Translations under genes and position numbers: made by a program
Assembly: GCF_001748245.1 (NCBI RefSeq)
Contig: NZ_BDFO01000001.1
Location: 4,417,471-4,481,470, forward strand
Source of the DNA: Oligoflexus tunisiensis
GTDB lineage: Bacteria; Bdellovibrionota_B; Oligoflexia; Oligoflexales; Oligoflexaceae
Length of the DNA stretch: 64,000 nucleotides
Direction: 5' to 3'
Notes under the pieces: model-generated
Seen by the model: the letters and a program-made list of their open reading frames with translations, nothing else
Told to the model about the DNA's origin: nothing
The model's database searches: none
Shown here: one piece after another, positions 9,261 through 18,018 of the stretch
Numbering within the stretch: the stretch's first letter is position 1
How the letters are laid out: every line of letters begins with the position of its first letter

Positions 9261-11138
9261 ATGGCTTTTGGAATGCGACAAAGCTTCGGCGCAAAAATCT
9301 TTGTTTTCACCATCGTGCTCGTGCTGACCGTGGTGGGTTCCATCACGTTTAAAAACAGCCAGGCGCTGCGGGAAAACCTCGACCGGCAGTATCAGAGCAG
9401 TCTGATCGATGGCACGCAGCTGCTGGGCGAAAAAATCTTCAGCCTCCTGACCCGCTGGGACAATCGCCTGAGCTACCTCGTGCAGGCGGTGCTGACAGCT
9501 TCGGGCAAGACCCGCACGGAACTCATCGATGGCTTCCTCGTCAGCGAAGAGGGAGCGCAAAGTCTGCAAATTTTCCGTTTGAACCAAAAAAATGAAATGG
9601 AAACCCTGGTCGAGCGTGTGAATCCCGAGTATCCCGTGATCCCGGCCACCTGGTGGAAAAAGGCTCTCGGCAACAACGAAGTTCGTATTCTGCAGCATCC
9701 GCAAATCGCCAGCGAAGCGGTGATGATCCGGCGTCTCGCGATCCGGGGCTCGACGGAAATGCTGCTGCTCGTGCTGGGCTTTGAACTGCGGGTGATGCCG
9801 ATGGCAAATTCGGAGGATCGCCGGGTCCAAAGCTTTCTCCTGGATGAAAACTTCCGCGATATTATCACCCGCAAGTCCTATCGTTCCATCGTGCCGGTCA
9901 AAAGTTTTGTAAGCAAGGCCCAGAAGCTGATGCATGGCGATCTGGGCGCTGGTTATCTGGGCGAACTGAAAACCCCGCAGGGTTCCTACTTCGTGGCTTA
10001 TCATCATGTGCCCGGCTATCCTTTGCATCTGGTGACCCACCAGGACAGTTCCGCCATTGATGAAGCGATTCGCGATTTCCTATGGGACATGCTGCGCTGG
10101 ACGGTGCTCTTCGTCCTGATCGCCCTCTTCTTCTCGTCCATGATCCTGCGCAACCTTCTGGCGAACCTCCGCGAACTCTATGCCGCGACCATGCGCCTGG
10201 GTTCCGGTGATTTCAGACACACGGTGAGTGTACGCTCCAAGGATGAATTGGGTCAGCTCTCAGCTGCCTTCAACCTCATGACGCGCAAGATCGTCAATCT
10301 GCTGGCCGCCGAGCATGAAAAGGCCCGCCTGGATCAGGAACTCTCCGTGGCCCAGTCCGTGCAAAACACCTTCTTTAAAGAGCAGACCTTCCGCAACCGG
10401 CATCTGCTCCTGACCAGTTTCTATCAGCCGGCTTCCGAGTGCGGCGGCGACTGGTGGGGTCACTATCCTTTGGGCAATAACCGGGAGCTGATCGTCATCG
10501 GCGATGCCACCGGCCACGGTGTGCCGGCGGCCCTCGTCACAGCCATCGCCTATGCGTCGACCCATATCCTTGCCGAACAGATCATGGCGGGAGCCTTCGC
10601 GGCGAATGATCCGGCCGCCATCCTGCGAACCTTGAATACCCTGCTCTATCAAACCCTGCGTGGCAAACTCTGCATGAGCTTCCTGGCGCTTTTAATCGAC
10701 AGTGAAAACCGCACGCTGACCTTCTCCAATGCCGGTCACCCGTATCCGGTTTTGATTCCAGCCAACGTGAAGGATCCGAGGCTCGGACCGAATCCCAAGG
10801 TGCCCTATCGTTATCTTCTGCAAAAACGAAAATCGTCCTGCATTCTCGGTCTGGAAAAGGACTCGGTTTTCTATAATGAAACGGTCAATCTGGTCGCAGG
10901 TGACAAGATTATTCTTCATACCGATGGCCTGACCGAACTGGAAAACGCGGACGGCAAGCAGTGGGGCGCACGACCCATGAAGGTGTTCCTGCAGGCCCAC
11001 GCGCACGAGGATCCTTTCACGCTTTGCAAGGCCCTGATGAAGGATGCCATCAGCTTTAACAAAAAGGCTCAGGTGTTTGACGACGACCTGACTCTGCTCA
11101 TTCTTGAGTTCAAACAGGAAGAGTTCATGGCGGCATGA
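9261..11138 (+). CDS. Membrane sensor phosphatase: periplasmic sensor, HAMP, SpoIIE-type PP2C
   Basis: 625 aa from the ATG at 9261, which has AGGA five bases upstream; ATG 9234 and TTG 9189 are alternatives. TM1 (~13-30), a periplasmic sensor region (~31-277), TM2 (~278-298), HAMP (~298-350, ending in DELGQLSAAFNLMT), a short coiled coil, then a SpoIIE phosphatase domain. Metal and catalytic motifs are present: GGDWWGH (~394), GDATGHGVPAA (~413), NAGHP, TDGLTE (~553) and DDDLTLLIL (~606). Such proteins (RsbU type) dephosphorylate an anti-sigma antagonist or other phosphoserine protein. No anti-sigma pair is next to it. Its stop overlaps the start of the next gene (ATGA), so the target may be linked to the envelope proteins encoded behind it. 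Confidence 0.9.
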   Translation: MAFGMRQSFGAKIFVFTIVLVLTVVGSITFKNSQALRENLDRQYQSSLIDGTQLLGEKIFSLLTRWDNRLSYLVQAVLTASGKTRTELIDGFLVSEEGAQSLQIFRLNQKNEMETLVERVNPEYPVIPATWWKKALGNNEVRILQHPQIASEAVMIRRLAIRGSTEMLLLVLGFELRVMPMANSEDRRVQSFLLDENFRDIITRKSYRSIVPVKSFVSKAQKLMHGDLGAGYLGELKTPQGSYFVAYHHVPGYPLHLVTHQDSSAIDEAIRDFLWDMLRWTVLFVLIALFFSSMILRNLLANLRELYAATMRLGSGDFRHTVSVRSKDELGQLSAAFNLMTRKIVNLLAAEHEKARLDQELSVAQSVQNTFFKEQTFRNRHLLLTSFYQPASECGGDWWGHYPLGNNRELIVIGDATGHGVPAALVTAIAYASTHILAEQIMAGAFAANDPAAILRTLNTLLYQTLRGKLCMSFLALLIDSENRTLTFSNAGHPYPVLIPANVKDPRLGPNPKVPYRYLLQKRKSSCILGLEKDSVFYNETVNLVAGDKIILHTDGLTELENADGKQWGARPMKVFLQAHAHEDPFTLCKALMKDAISFNKKAQVFDDDLTLLILEFKQEEFMAA

Positions 11139-12643
11139 GATATCTGTGGATCATGATGTTATTCCTCTCGCTGCCTGGGCATGCTGCCGAGGAATATGTA
11201 CCCGTTGATCCCAAAAATCAGAAAGCCTATATCCGTCTGCAGGACGGCGCCAAAATCCTGAGCGGCGAAACCAGCCAGGCGCAGTGGCTGCGTCTCTGTC
11301 AGGGCCTGGGTCAGAACCTTCTGGCCAATAACAGTTCGCCCGGTTTCCTGGCGGAATATCTGTGTCAGCGTGAGGAAAAAGAGCCGGCGGGCGCCGCGGA
11401 AGCCTCCTGGCGCATCACCTTTATCACCCGCCCGAAGTTTATCGATATCGACATTCAGTTTCAGGTCAAAGGTCAATGGACGCCCGTGCAGACCTTCAGC
11501 TTTCATCTCGAAGGGGAATTTCTGGAGGACCTGCAGAAGGCCAGCGTTCTCCGTTTCCTGTCCCGCATGATCCTCGAAAGTCTGCCCACCGGCTGGATTT
11601 ACACGCACAAAGCCGGCGGGAAAACCACCGAACTCATCATGCATCCGGATATGCCGCTTCTGCCCGAGGAACTCCTGATCTATCAGCTTCACTTTGTTCC
11701 CGGCCGAAACCTTTGGCTGCCAAGGGTCAAGGCGCGCCTCCGTCGGACCCAGGAATTCCGCAACCTGGAGCAGGGTCGGGCGGAGAGTTTTGAATGGAAG
11801 CGGACCTATGGCACGCTCAAGGACGGGGAGCGGTACTGGATTCAAAACAGCGAGGGTCGCAATCAACGGCAGGCGGAGTTCGAAAAGAAAATCAACGGCG
11901 AAACCCAAGGATTTTCCTTACTCAATCTTTTGGATCGCATGCTCTTCGAAAGTTTCACCTCGAACTATGCGGGCCTGCGCTACGGTCATTCCTTCGTGCA
12001 GGGCGACTCGGTCATCACGCAGACCTCACTTATCTCGCTGCTGCTCGAACTGCGCAGCGGTCCCCTCTCGGGCCTTCGATGGTATTATGATCTGACCCCT
12101 CAGGCGCAGCAAACCCGCTTTGGTTTGCAGGAACATTTCGAAATGAGTCGCGCCTCGCTCGGCTGGGCCTGGGAATTCACGCCGCCAGAATCCTGGCAGT
12201 TTTTGATTTCGCGCATCGACCTGCAACCCAAGATTGGGCTTCTCAATTTGGAATCCGAGCTGGCTGTCCAGAACAGTCTGGGCGAATACCGGCTGACCCG
12301 CTTTGAAGCCAAACAGGTTTTGAATTTGAACGCGGAACTCGGTCTGGAAAAGGAACTCCTCTGGATGCGCAGCCGCCTCTGGGCTTCCTACAGCTCGGCC
12401 CAGGCCGGTCTCGTTCAATCCAATAAGGTGTCGGTCACCAGTTCCCGCGTCGGGGTCGATGCCTACTTTGATCTGATGAAACGACCAGGCTGGGATCTGA
12501 AAATCATGGGCTTTGGTTTTGCGGAGCGCCTGTCCCTGGAACGCGATTCCGAAGACCTTGAGGCCAGCGCCAGCGATCTGGCCATCCGCGAATTCGGTTT
12601 CAACCTGCTCTTTATCGGGGGAGGCATCACCATATCATGGTAA
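11135..12643 (+). CDS. Secreted, probably outer-membrane beta-barrel protein, unknown function
   Basis: 502 aa, with a signal peptide (residues 1-18, cleavage after HAA). The last ~230 residues alternate polar and hydrophobic positions and the chain ends in an aromatic residue (ISW), typical of an outer-membrane barrel. The first ~250 residues are soluble and contain Arg/Glu-rich stretches. I do not recognise a family. The start overlaps the phosphatase stop by ATGA, and the stop overlaps the next start by 7 bp, so three genes form one operon. Confidence 0.7.
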   Translation: MRYLWIMMLFLSLPGHAAEEYVPVDPKNQKAYIRLQDGAKILSGETSQAQWLRLCQGLGQNLLANNSSPGFLAEYLCQREEKEPAGAAEASWRITFITRPKFIDIDIQFQVKGQWTPVQTFSFHLEGEFLEDLQKASVLRFLSRMILESLPTGWIYTHKAGGKTTELIMHPDMPLLPEELLIYQLHFVPGRNLWLPRVKARLRRTQEFRNLEQGRAESFEWKRTYGTLKDGERYWIQNSEGRNQRQAEFEKKINGETQGFSLLNLLDRMLFESFTSNYAGLRYGHSFVQGDSVITQTSLISLLLELRSGPLSGLRWYYDLTPQAQQTRFGLQEHFEMSRASLGWAWEFTPPESWQFLISRIDLQPKIGLLNLESELAVQNSLGEYRLTRFEAKQVLNLNAELGLEKELLWMRSRLWASYSSAQAGLVQSNKVSVTSSRVGVDAYFDLMKRPGWDLKIMGFGFAERLSLERDSEDLEASASDLAIREFGFNLLFIGGGITISW

Positions 12644-13446
12644 AAATGTTCTTCACCATCCTGCTGCTCGTTACCGCACCTTTGCATGCGGATGACATTC
12701 CCGATCCTCTGACCTGGTGGAACAGCCTGCCGGAATCCAGCTGGCAGGAGCAGCCCACTCTGATTCGACACCTGACCATACGCAGCACGCCGAACCGAGC
12801 CAAACGCTGGGATCGGCTCATGCAGGATTTTTCGAGCCTGGGTTTTCTGCAGTATGTCCCCACCGAGGACGCGGATTTCATGCACCGCCTGAATCCCGGC
12901 GCGGAACTCGCCGACCTGCCCCAGGAACTCCTGCTGGATCCCGAACTTTTGCAGATGGTGCTTACGGATCGCGGATCAAAAATGGGAATTACGGTGAACA
13001 GCCGGAAGGATTTTAAATCCATGAGCACCTGGGCCATCACGGGCCAGGATCGCCGTAACGCGGCCAGCATCCTCGCCTGGCTGTCACGCAATCTTGGTTA
13101 TGATGCCGTCGTGCTGGATGCCCGCGATGGTTTGATCCTGGCCGGTCTTTTAAAAAACAGCAGTGAACTCGGTCAGGGTTTGCTGGTGAAACAAAGCGCC
13201 AGGCGCTGGGTTATCAAGGAAACCCATTCCCGCGGCGAGGCTCTGCTGCAGATGCTGAAAACCAATGGTTCCCTCGCTGTCTTCGAAGTCCTTTTGGCCA
13301 AGGGCACAACACTCAATGTTGAAAAAGGCTCGAAAATTCTTCTCGGACAGAACAATAACTGGATGAAGATCATGCAGCAGCCTGAGAGGGAGGTTCCTCA
13401 ACCCAAGGCTGCTCCTGCAGCTCCGGATTCAAAGTCAACGCCATGA
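12637..13446 (+). CDS. Periplasmic protein of unknown function
   Basis: 269 aa with a clear signal peptide (cleavage after LHA, about residue 18). The mature protein is mixed alpha/beta, with no cysteines apparent, and ends in a Pro/Ala-rich tail. No family recognised. It is the last gene of the phosphatase/barrel operon, overlapping its upstream neighbour by 7 bp, and ends 2 bp from a convergent gene. Confidence 0.65.
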   Translation: MVKMFFTILLLVTAPLHADDIPDPLTWWNSLPESSWQEQPTLIRHLTIRSTPNRAKRWDRLMQDFSSLGFLQYVPTEDADFMHRLNPGAELADLPQELLLDPELLQMVLTDRGSKMGITVNSRKDFKSMSTWAITGQDRRNAASILAWLSRNLGYDAVVLDARDGLILAGLLKNSSELGQGLLVKQSARRWVIKETHSRGEALLQMLKTNGSLAVFEVLLAKGTTLNVEKGSKILLGQNNNWMKIMQQPEREVPQPKAAPAAPDSKSTP

Positions 13447-13448
13447 CC

Positions 13449-13973
13449 TCAGGATGTCTGCCCTTCGATGCGTGTCTTCAGACGCGCCAGGCCGGATTCA
13501 AAATCCTTGCCGAGCATAGCATCGAACATGAGGCCGAAATAGCGTTGAAAATAAGGCATTTCCTGTTTGTAGTGCCAGGTGACTTCGGTTTCACCGTTGC
13601 CGGTATCCGCAAGGCGCCAGCCGGTCAGAGCCTCAGCAGGAAATGGGTCTTCAAAAGTCAGAAGCACATCCACCTGCTCATTCTCCTTGACGCTTTGAAT
13701 CAGCATGCTCCCGCGCCCCACTTTTTCTCCGGACCAGGAATAACGTGAGCCCACACCCAGTCCTTCCACCTGCGAGGTGGATTCCGGCTCCATCGGACTC
13801 CAGGGATCCCAGCTGCGAAACTGATTGAAATCGATCAGAACCGCGTAAATCGTCGCCGGCGTGCTGCGGATCAGCACTCGTCTTTCCATCGAGGCCTCAT
13901 GAGGCAGGATACTGGGGAACACGAGCAACGCGAAGACCACGGCGAGCAGAACCAGACCAATTTTTTTCAGCAT
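13449..13973 (-). CDS. SRPBCC (polyketide cyclase/START-like) family protein with N-terminal membrane anchor
   Basis: 174 aa from ATG 13973 (AGGA 8 bases upstream). A hydrophobic helix (residues ~4-22) is followed by a SRPBCC domain: IRSTPATIYAVLIDFNQFRSW, then WSPMEP and GVGSRYSWSG, typical of the lipid- or ligand-binding helix-grip fold. Family members annotated polyketide cyclase usually bind hydrophobic ligands and are seldom shown to be enzymes. It lies 13 bp downstream of a FAD monooxygenase on the same strand, so co-transcription is likely. Confidence 0.8.
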   Translation of the reverse strand: MLKKIGLVLLAVVFALLVFPSILPHEASMERRVLIRSTPATIYAVLIDFNQFRSWDPWSPMEPESTSQVEGLGVGSRYSWSGEKVGRGSMLIQSVKENEQVDVLLTFEDPFPAEALTGWRLADTGNGETEVTWHYKQEMPYFQRYFGLMFDAMLGKDFESGLARLKTRIEGQTS

Positions 13974-13986
13974 GCGGGACGTCCTT

Positions 13987-15135
13987 TCATGGATGAGATA
14001 GACCGACTTCGGGTTTATACATGCGGGCGAAACTCGCCTTCTGTAACCCGGCTGGCACATGTTTCACACAAAAATCACGCAGACTCTGCTGCCATGGTTT
14101 TTTCAGATGGCAGATCGATTGAAACGACCAGGACTGTCGCACGATCCAGAGCGCCTTGTCCTCGCGGACGGCAAGGTAGGCCTCCAGAGCAATGGGTTCC
14201 GCATCAAACTTTTGCAAGGTCAGGCCCAGGGCCCAGGCATCTTCAATGGCCTGGGCTGCACCCTGACCCAGGTTCGGAGTCGTGGCATGCGCCGCGTCGC
14301 CCATCAGCGCAACGCGACCGCGGACCCAGTTGGCCGTGGGCTTGATATCGCTGATATCGGTGTGAATCAGATGTGCGACGTTCGTGCGTTCGACGATGGG
14401 CTTTTGTTCCGGAAAAGACTCCATGAGCTGCAGGGCATGGGCGTGGCATGCTGCGGGGGTTCTTTGTTCCTGCGGCGGGGAATCGAAGGTCAAGTACCAG
14501 TAAATCTCCGCGCTCGTGATGTGCGAGTAACCGAAGCGACAGCCGGGTCCCCAGATCTCCGCCCCGACATGCGGATCCTTGAGCAGACCTGGCGCCTGGG
14601 CAATGCCACGATAACTGCTGGTCCCTGAATAACGAAAGGTTACCGGCGGGAAAAACTGCGATCGCACCTGGGAACGCAGGCCATCCGCGCCGATCAGAAG
14701 CTTTCCGGTCAGGGTTTCGCCATTCTGCAGAGTCACCTGCACCCGATCCCCTTCCTCGCGCATGGCCGTGATGTTGACTCCAAACTGCAGGATTTCCGAC
14801 CCGAGATCCCGCGCGAGAAGTTTTTGCAGCTGCGCCCGATGAATGGCGAGCAGAGGTTCCGCGCCAGCCTCCATCGTGGCCAGGAGTCCACTGCGCGTGG
14901 AACGCAGTTCCACCTTGTGCATGGGCCAGCCCAGGGGCAGAAGGTCATCCAGCAGCTTCATTTCCTTGAATGCTGCCTGGGCATTCGGGGCGAGCTGCAG
15001 ACCCGCGCCCACTTCATTGAGTCCTGGACTCCGTTCCAGGACGCGGATTTTAAAGCCGGCTCGGCGTAAAAAATGGGCGCAGCTTAGACCGCCGATGCCG
15101 CCTCCCACGATGATGACATCCCACTCCTGGACCAT
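13987..15135 (-). CDS. FAD-dependent monooxygenase (salicylate hydroxylase-like)
   Basis: 382 aa from ATG 15135 (AAGGA 7 bases upstream). It has the three class A flavoprotein hydroxylase motifs: the N-terminal Rossmann GxGxxG (VIIVGGGIGGLSCAHFL), the central GADGLRS, and GDAAHATTPNLGQGAAQAIEDA-type FAD ribose binding near residue 280-300. Class A enzymes use NAD(P)H and O2 to hydroxylate aromatic or other small substrates. The substrate is unknown. The gene heads a two-gene operon with the SRPBCC protein. Confidence 0.88.
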   Translation of the reverse strand: MVQEWDVIIVGGGIGGLSCAHFLRRAGFKIRVLERSPGLNEVGAGLQLAPNAQAAFKEMKLLDDLLPLGWPMHKVELRSTRSGLLATMEAGAEPLLAIHRAQLQKLLARDLGSEILQFGVNITAMREEGDRVQVTLQNGETLTGKLLIGADGLRSQVRSQFFPPVTFRYSGTSSYRGIAQAPGLLKDPHVGAEIWGPGCRFGYSHITSAEIYWYLTFDSPPQEQRTPAACHAHALQLMESFPEQKPIVERTNVAHLIHTDISDIKPTANWVRGRVALMGDAAHATTPNLGQGAAQAIEDAWALGLTLQKFDAEPIALEAYLAVREDKALWIVRQSWSFQSICHLKKPWQQSLRDFCVKHVPAGLQKASFARMYKPEVGLSHP

Positions 15136-15325
15136 TTGTCGTTCCTTATCATGGTCTAAAAATACCAGTGTATCCTGAAGCTTGGCGGACGTCACTCTCC
15201 CTGAGCAGGAGGACACACGGAATCACCTTTTCCTTAACCGCATGGGGGGGGTGCACCGGACTGCGAAATGGAGTATGATCGCCGCATCGACGTGGAAACA
15301 GGAACGACGGGAGGACACCCAACCC

Positions 15326-16081
15326 ATGACCATCGAAACTATCGAAGAATTGGAAGGCCTGAAACGCATTGGCCGCATTGTTGCCAATTGCCTGCAGCAT
15401 ATGGCCCGCAGCATGGAGCCGGGCATGACCACGCGGGAGCTCGACACCATCGGCCGGGATTTCCTGGCCGCTCACGGCGCACGGTCGGCTCCGGAGCTGC
15501 TGTATAAATTTCCCGGCGCCACCTGTATCTCCGTGAATCACGAGATCGCGCATGGCATTCCGGGCAATCGGGTGCTGCAGGCGCGGGATCTTGTGAATAT
15601 CGATGTGTCTGCGGAACTCGACGGACTCTTCGCGGATACCGGTGGCAGTTTTATGATTCCTCCCGAAACCAAGCCCAAACGTCAGCTCTGCGAAGCCACC
15701 CGGGAGGCTTTGAATGAAGCCATAAAGGTGGCGCGTGCCGGTGCTCCCATTCGAGCGATCGGGGCCGCGGTTGAGGCAACAGCCAAACGGCGTCGCCTGA
15801 CCGTCATTCGCAATCTCGGCAGTCACGGCGTCGGCCGCGCCTTGCACGAGGAGCCGGAATTTATCGCGCCGTTTCATGATCCCAAGGATAAAAGGCTATT
15901 GAAAGAAAACATGGTCATTACCATCGAACCTTTTCTGTCCAACGGCGCTCACCATGCCGAGGACAGTTCAGATGGCTGGACGCTCGTGACCGAACCCAAA
16001 TTTGTCACCGCACAATACGAACACACCATGGTCATCACCAAAGGTGCGCCCATCATCGTAACCGTTCCGGACGCGGTGTAG
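15326..16081 (+). CDS. map: Type I methionine aminopeptidase
   Basis: 251 aa from ATG 15326, preceded by GGGAGGA. All five metal ligands of the pita-bread fold are visible: Asp in NIDVSAELDG, Asp in FADTGG, His in GSHGVGRALHEEP, Glu in ITIEPF and Glu in QYEHTMV. The substrate-binding His is in VNHEIAHGIP. The enzyme removes the initiator Met from new proteins. The length is that of the standard bacterial enzyme. It stands alone here, followed by a repeat-filled gap. Confidence 0.93.
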   Translation: MTIETIEELEGLKRIGRIVANCLQHMARSMEPGMTTRELDTIGRDFLAAHGARSAPELLYKFPGATCISVNHEIAHGIPGNRVLQARDLVNIDVSAELDGLFADTGGSFMIPPETKPKRQLCEATREALNEAIKVARAGAPIRAIGAAVEATAKRRRLTVIRNLGSHGVGRALHEEPEFIAPFHDPKDKRLLKENMVITIEPFLSNGAHHAEDSSDGWTLVTEPKFVTAQYEHTMVITKGAPIIVTVPDAV

Positions 16082-16446
16082 GCCGCGGGTCCATCCCGGC
16101 CGGTCGTGCCCATGGCGGCCGGTCCTAGTTCGTCCCGACATAATTCAGGCTCCGGACAATCCCTTCATGGTCTCTGCACCCCGACGCCGTGCTCTCTGAA
16201 TCCAACCCGGTTTCTGCACCCCGACATACTGCTGTCTGCAACCCATCCCGGCCCGGTCTGCACCCCAAGCCGTGCTCTCTGCCACCAACCCCAACCCGGT
16301 CTCTGCACCTCAACATACTGCGGTCTGCAAGCAATCCCAACGCGGTCGCTGCACCCCGACATACCGCTATCTGCAACCCATCCCGGCCCGGTCCTTGCAA
16401 AGTTGGAGTTCGGCAAGAAACGCGAACTTATTCCGGGAACACTCTC
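16082..16446. repeat. Intergenic region with five tandem 40-46-bp repeats
   Basis: After the map stop, a CTGCACC landmark recurs at 16174, 16214, 16258, 16303 and 16349, followed by a decayed copy near 16394, giving unit lengths of 40-46 bp. Two subtypes appear: one with GACATACTGCTGTCTGCA (second, fourth and fifth units) and one with a GCCGTGCTCTCTG core (first and third units). The strand is very C-rich and nearly free of stop codons in several frames, so open frames there are chance. I see no clear terminator or promoter in the rest of the gap. Confidence 0.75.
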
Positions 16447-18018
16447 ATGCTCGTCTCCATCCTGCTGGCCATCCTGATCGCCCCTTTCGTTCTGTCAGGC
16501 TGTGCGGCACATGCGCTGGGTTCGCGGCAGGAAGCTCCTTATTCGAGTACACTGCCGCCGCCCGAGCATGCGCCTCTGGTGAAAGAGGTCCTGGAGAAAA
16601 CGCGCGACTATCCAAAACAGTCCGGTTTTTACCCGTTGATTGACGGCGCAACCGCCCTGCGCGCCCGCACAGCCCTAGCGGATACAGCCCGCAGGTCGAT
16701 CGATATTCAGTATTACATCTGGCGTCATGATCGCACCGGACGTCTGATTCTCTCCCGGCTTCTGGATGCTGCCGAACGCGGGGTGCGGGTCCGCATCCTG
16801 CTCGATGACATTCACAAAGGTGAGCAAAGGAGCCTCCTCAAAGCCATGGACCGCCATCCCCTGGTCGAGATTCGGCTCTTCAACCCCGCAAGCACCGGCA
16901 GCGACGGTCTCGGCATGATCACCCGCGGTCTCGAAATGGTGCTCGACTATGATCGAATGACTCATCGCATGCACAACAAGCTCTACCTGGTCGACGGCAG
17001 TTTTGTCATTGTCGGCGGTCGCAACATAGGCGACGAATACTTCGATTGGAACGGTCAGAAAAATTTCCGCGATCTCGACGTCCTGGCCGCCGGTCCCGCA
17101 GCCACACGCTTTAGCAAGGTCTTCGATCTTTACTGGAATGCCGCCGCCTCGGTGCCCGTCAATGATCCAGGCGAGAATCTGAACCATCGGGATTCACCCG
17201 ACTGGATGGCTCTGCGAAAACAGTTTGCCACCGCGCCGGAAGATCAGATCGTCCTCACCAGTCTGGGGCCCGACAAGGCCCTGCCCTGGCTTGTCAGTCG
17301 TTTGAACCGTATGATCTGGGCGCCGTTTCGTATTCTGGCGTCTTCACCCGATATCGTCTTTGATGACGAGGCCGAAACCTTTGGCGAACAGCTCCTGACG
17401 CTCCCGGAGCCGCAACAGGAACTGCTCGTTGAAACAGCCTATTTCATCCCCTCGCGGGCCCTCCTGCGCCGGATCCGGGAATGGCGTAAAAAAGGCGTGA
17501 AAATCCGCATACTCACGAATTCCATGCGATCCAATGATGTGCTCGCGGCGCATGCCGGTTATGCCAAGTATCGCGATACGGTCCTGGAGGCCGGGGCGGA
17601 ACTTTATGAGTGGCGGAGCGACAATCAACCGGCCCGTTCGAAAACCACGCGTGGCGTCCTGGCGAGCCGGGCCAACCTTCACACCAAGGCTTACGTCATC
17701 GATCGGGAATATTCGTTTGTCGGCAGTTACAATCTCGATCCGCGGTCCTCGGATCTCAACACCGAATGCGGAGTTCTGATTCGCAGCCGGGCCTTCGCCG
17801 AAAGTCTGGCGGAAATGATCGAACACGGCATGCAGCCCACCAACAGCTGGAAGGTCAGTCTGCGTTGTGAGGCTCAGGCCTGTGACGACGATGACCTGCT
17901 CTGGAAGGGTCTGCGCGAAAACGCTGAAGTCGTCTTTCACGAGGAACCGGACAGCAGCTTCTGGCAAAGGCTCAGTGTGAAGCTGATCGGTTGGCTGCCG
18001 ATTGATGAAGCCCTTTAA
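16447..18018 (+). CDS. Phospholipase D / cardiolipin synthase-like lipoprotein
   Basis: 523 aa from ATG 16447. The signal peptide ends in a lipobox (LSGCA, Cys19), so this is a lipoprotein. Two HKD motifs define the phospholipase D superfamily: HNKLYLVDGSFVIVGGRN (~residue 178) and HTKAYVIDREYSFVGSYN (~415). Each has the catalytic His-x-Lys-x4-Asp. The family includes cardiolipin synthases (ClsC-type) and envelope phospholipases. The open frame continues upstream through the repeats, but the lipoprotein signal and a GGGAA site support this start. It overlaps the end of the convergent lipid kinase gene by 4 bp, which may hint at a lipid-related neighbourhood. Confidence 0.87.
   Translation: MLVSILLAILIAPFVLSGCAAHALGSRQEAPYSSTLPPPEHAPLVKEVLEKTRDYPKQSGFYPLIDGATALRARTALADTARRSIDIQYYIWRHDRTGRLILSRLLDAAERGVRVRILLDDIHKGEQRSLLKAMDRHPLVEIRLFNPASTGSDGLGMITRGLEMVLDYDRMTHRMHNKLYLVDGSFVIVGGRNIGDEYFDWNGQKNFRDLDVLAAGPAATRFSKVFDLYWNAAASVPVNDPGENLNHRDSPDWMALRKQFATAPEDQIVLTSLGPDKALPWLVSRLNRMIWAPFRILASSPDIVFDDEAETFGEQLLTLPEPQQELLVETAYFIPSRALLRRIREWRKKGVKIRILTNSMRSNDVLAAHAGYAKYRDTVLEAGAELYEWRSDNQPARSKTTRGVLASRANLHTKAYVIDREYSFVGSYNLDPRSSDLNTECGVLIRSRAFAESLAEMIEHGMQPTNSWKVSLRCEAQACDDDDLLWKGLRENAEVVFHEEPDSSFWQRLSVKLIGWLPIDEAL

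Noticed and set aside
16165..16400. CRISPR array
   Set aside because: Units are contiguous diverged repeats without unique spacers, and no cas genes are present; the same holds for the arrays at 39485 and 54600.
16189..16446. Upstream in-frame extension of the phospholipase D-like gene through the repeats
   Set aside because: It would put 86 repeat-derived residues before a good lipoprotein signal; several frames are open there by composition alone.
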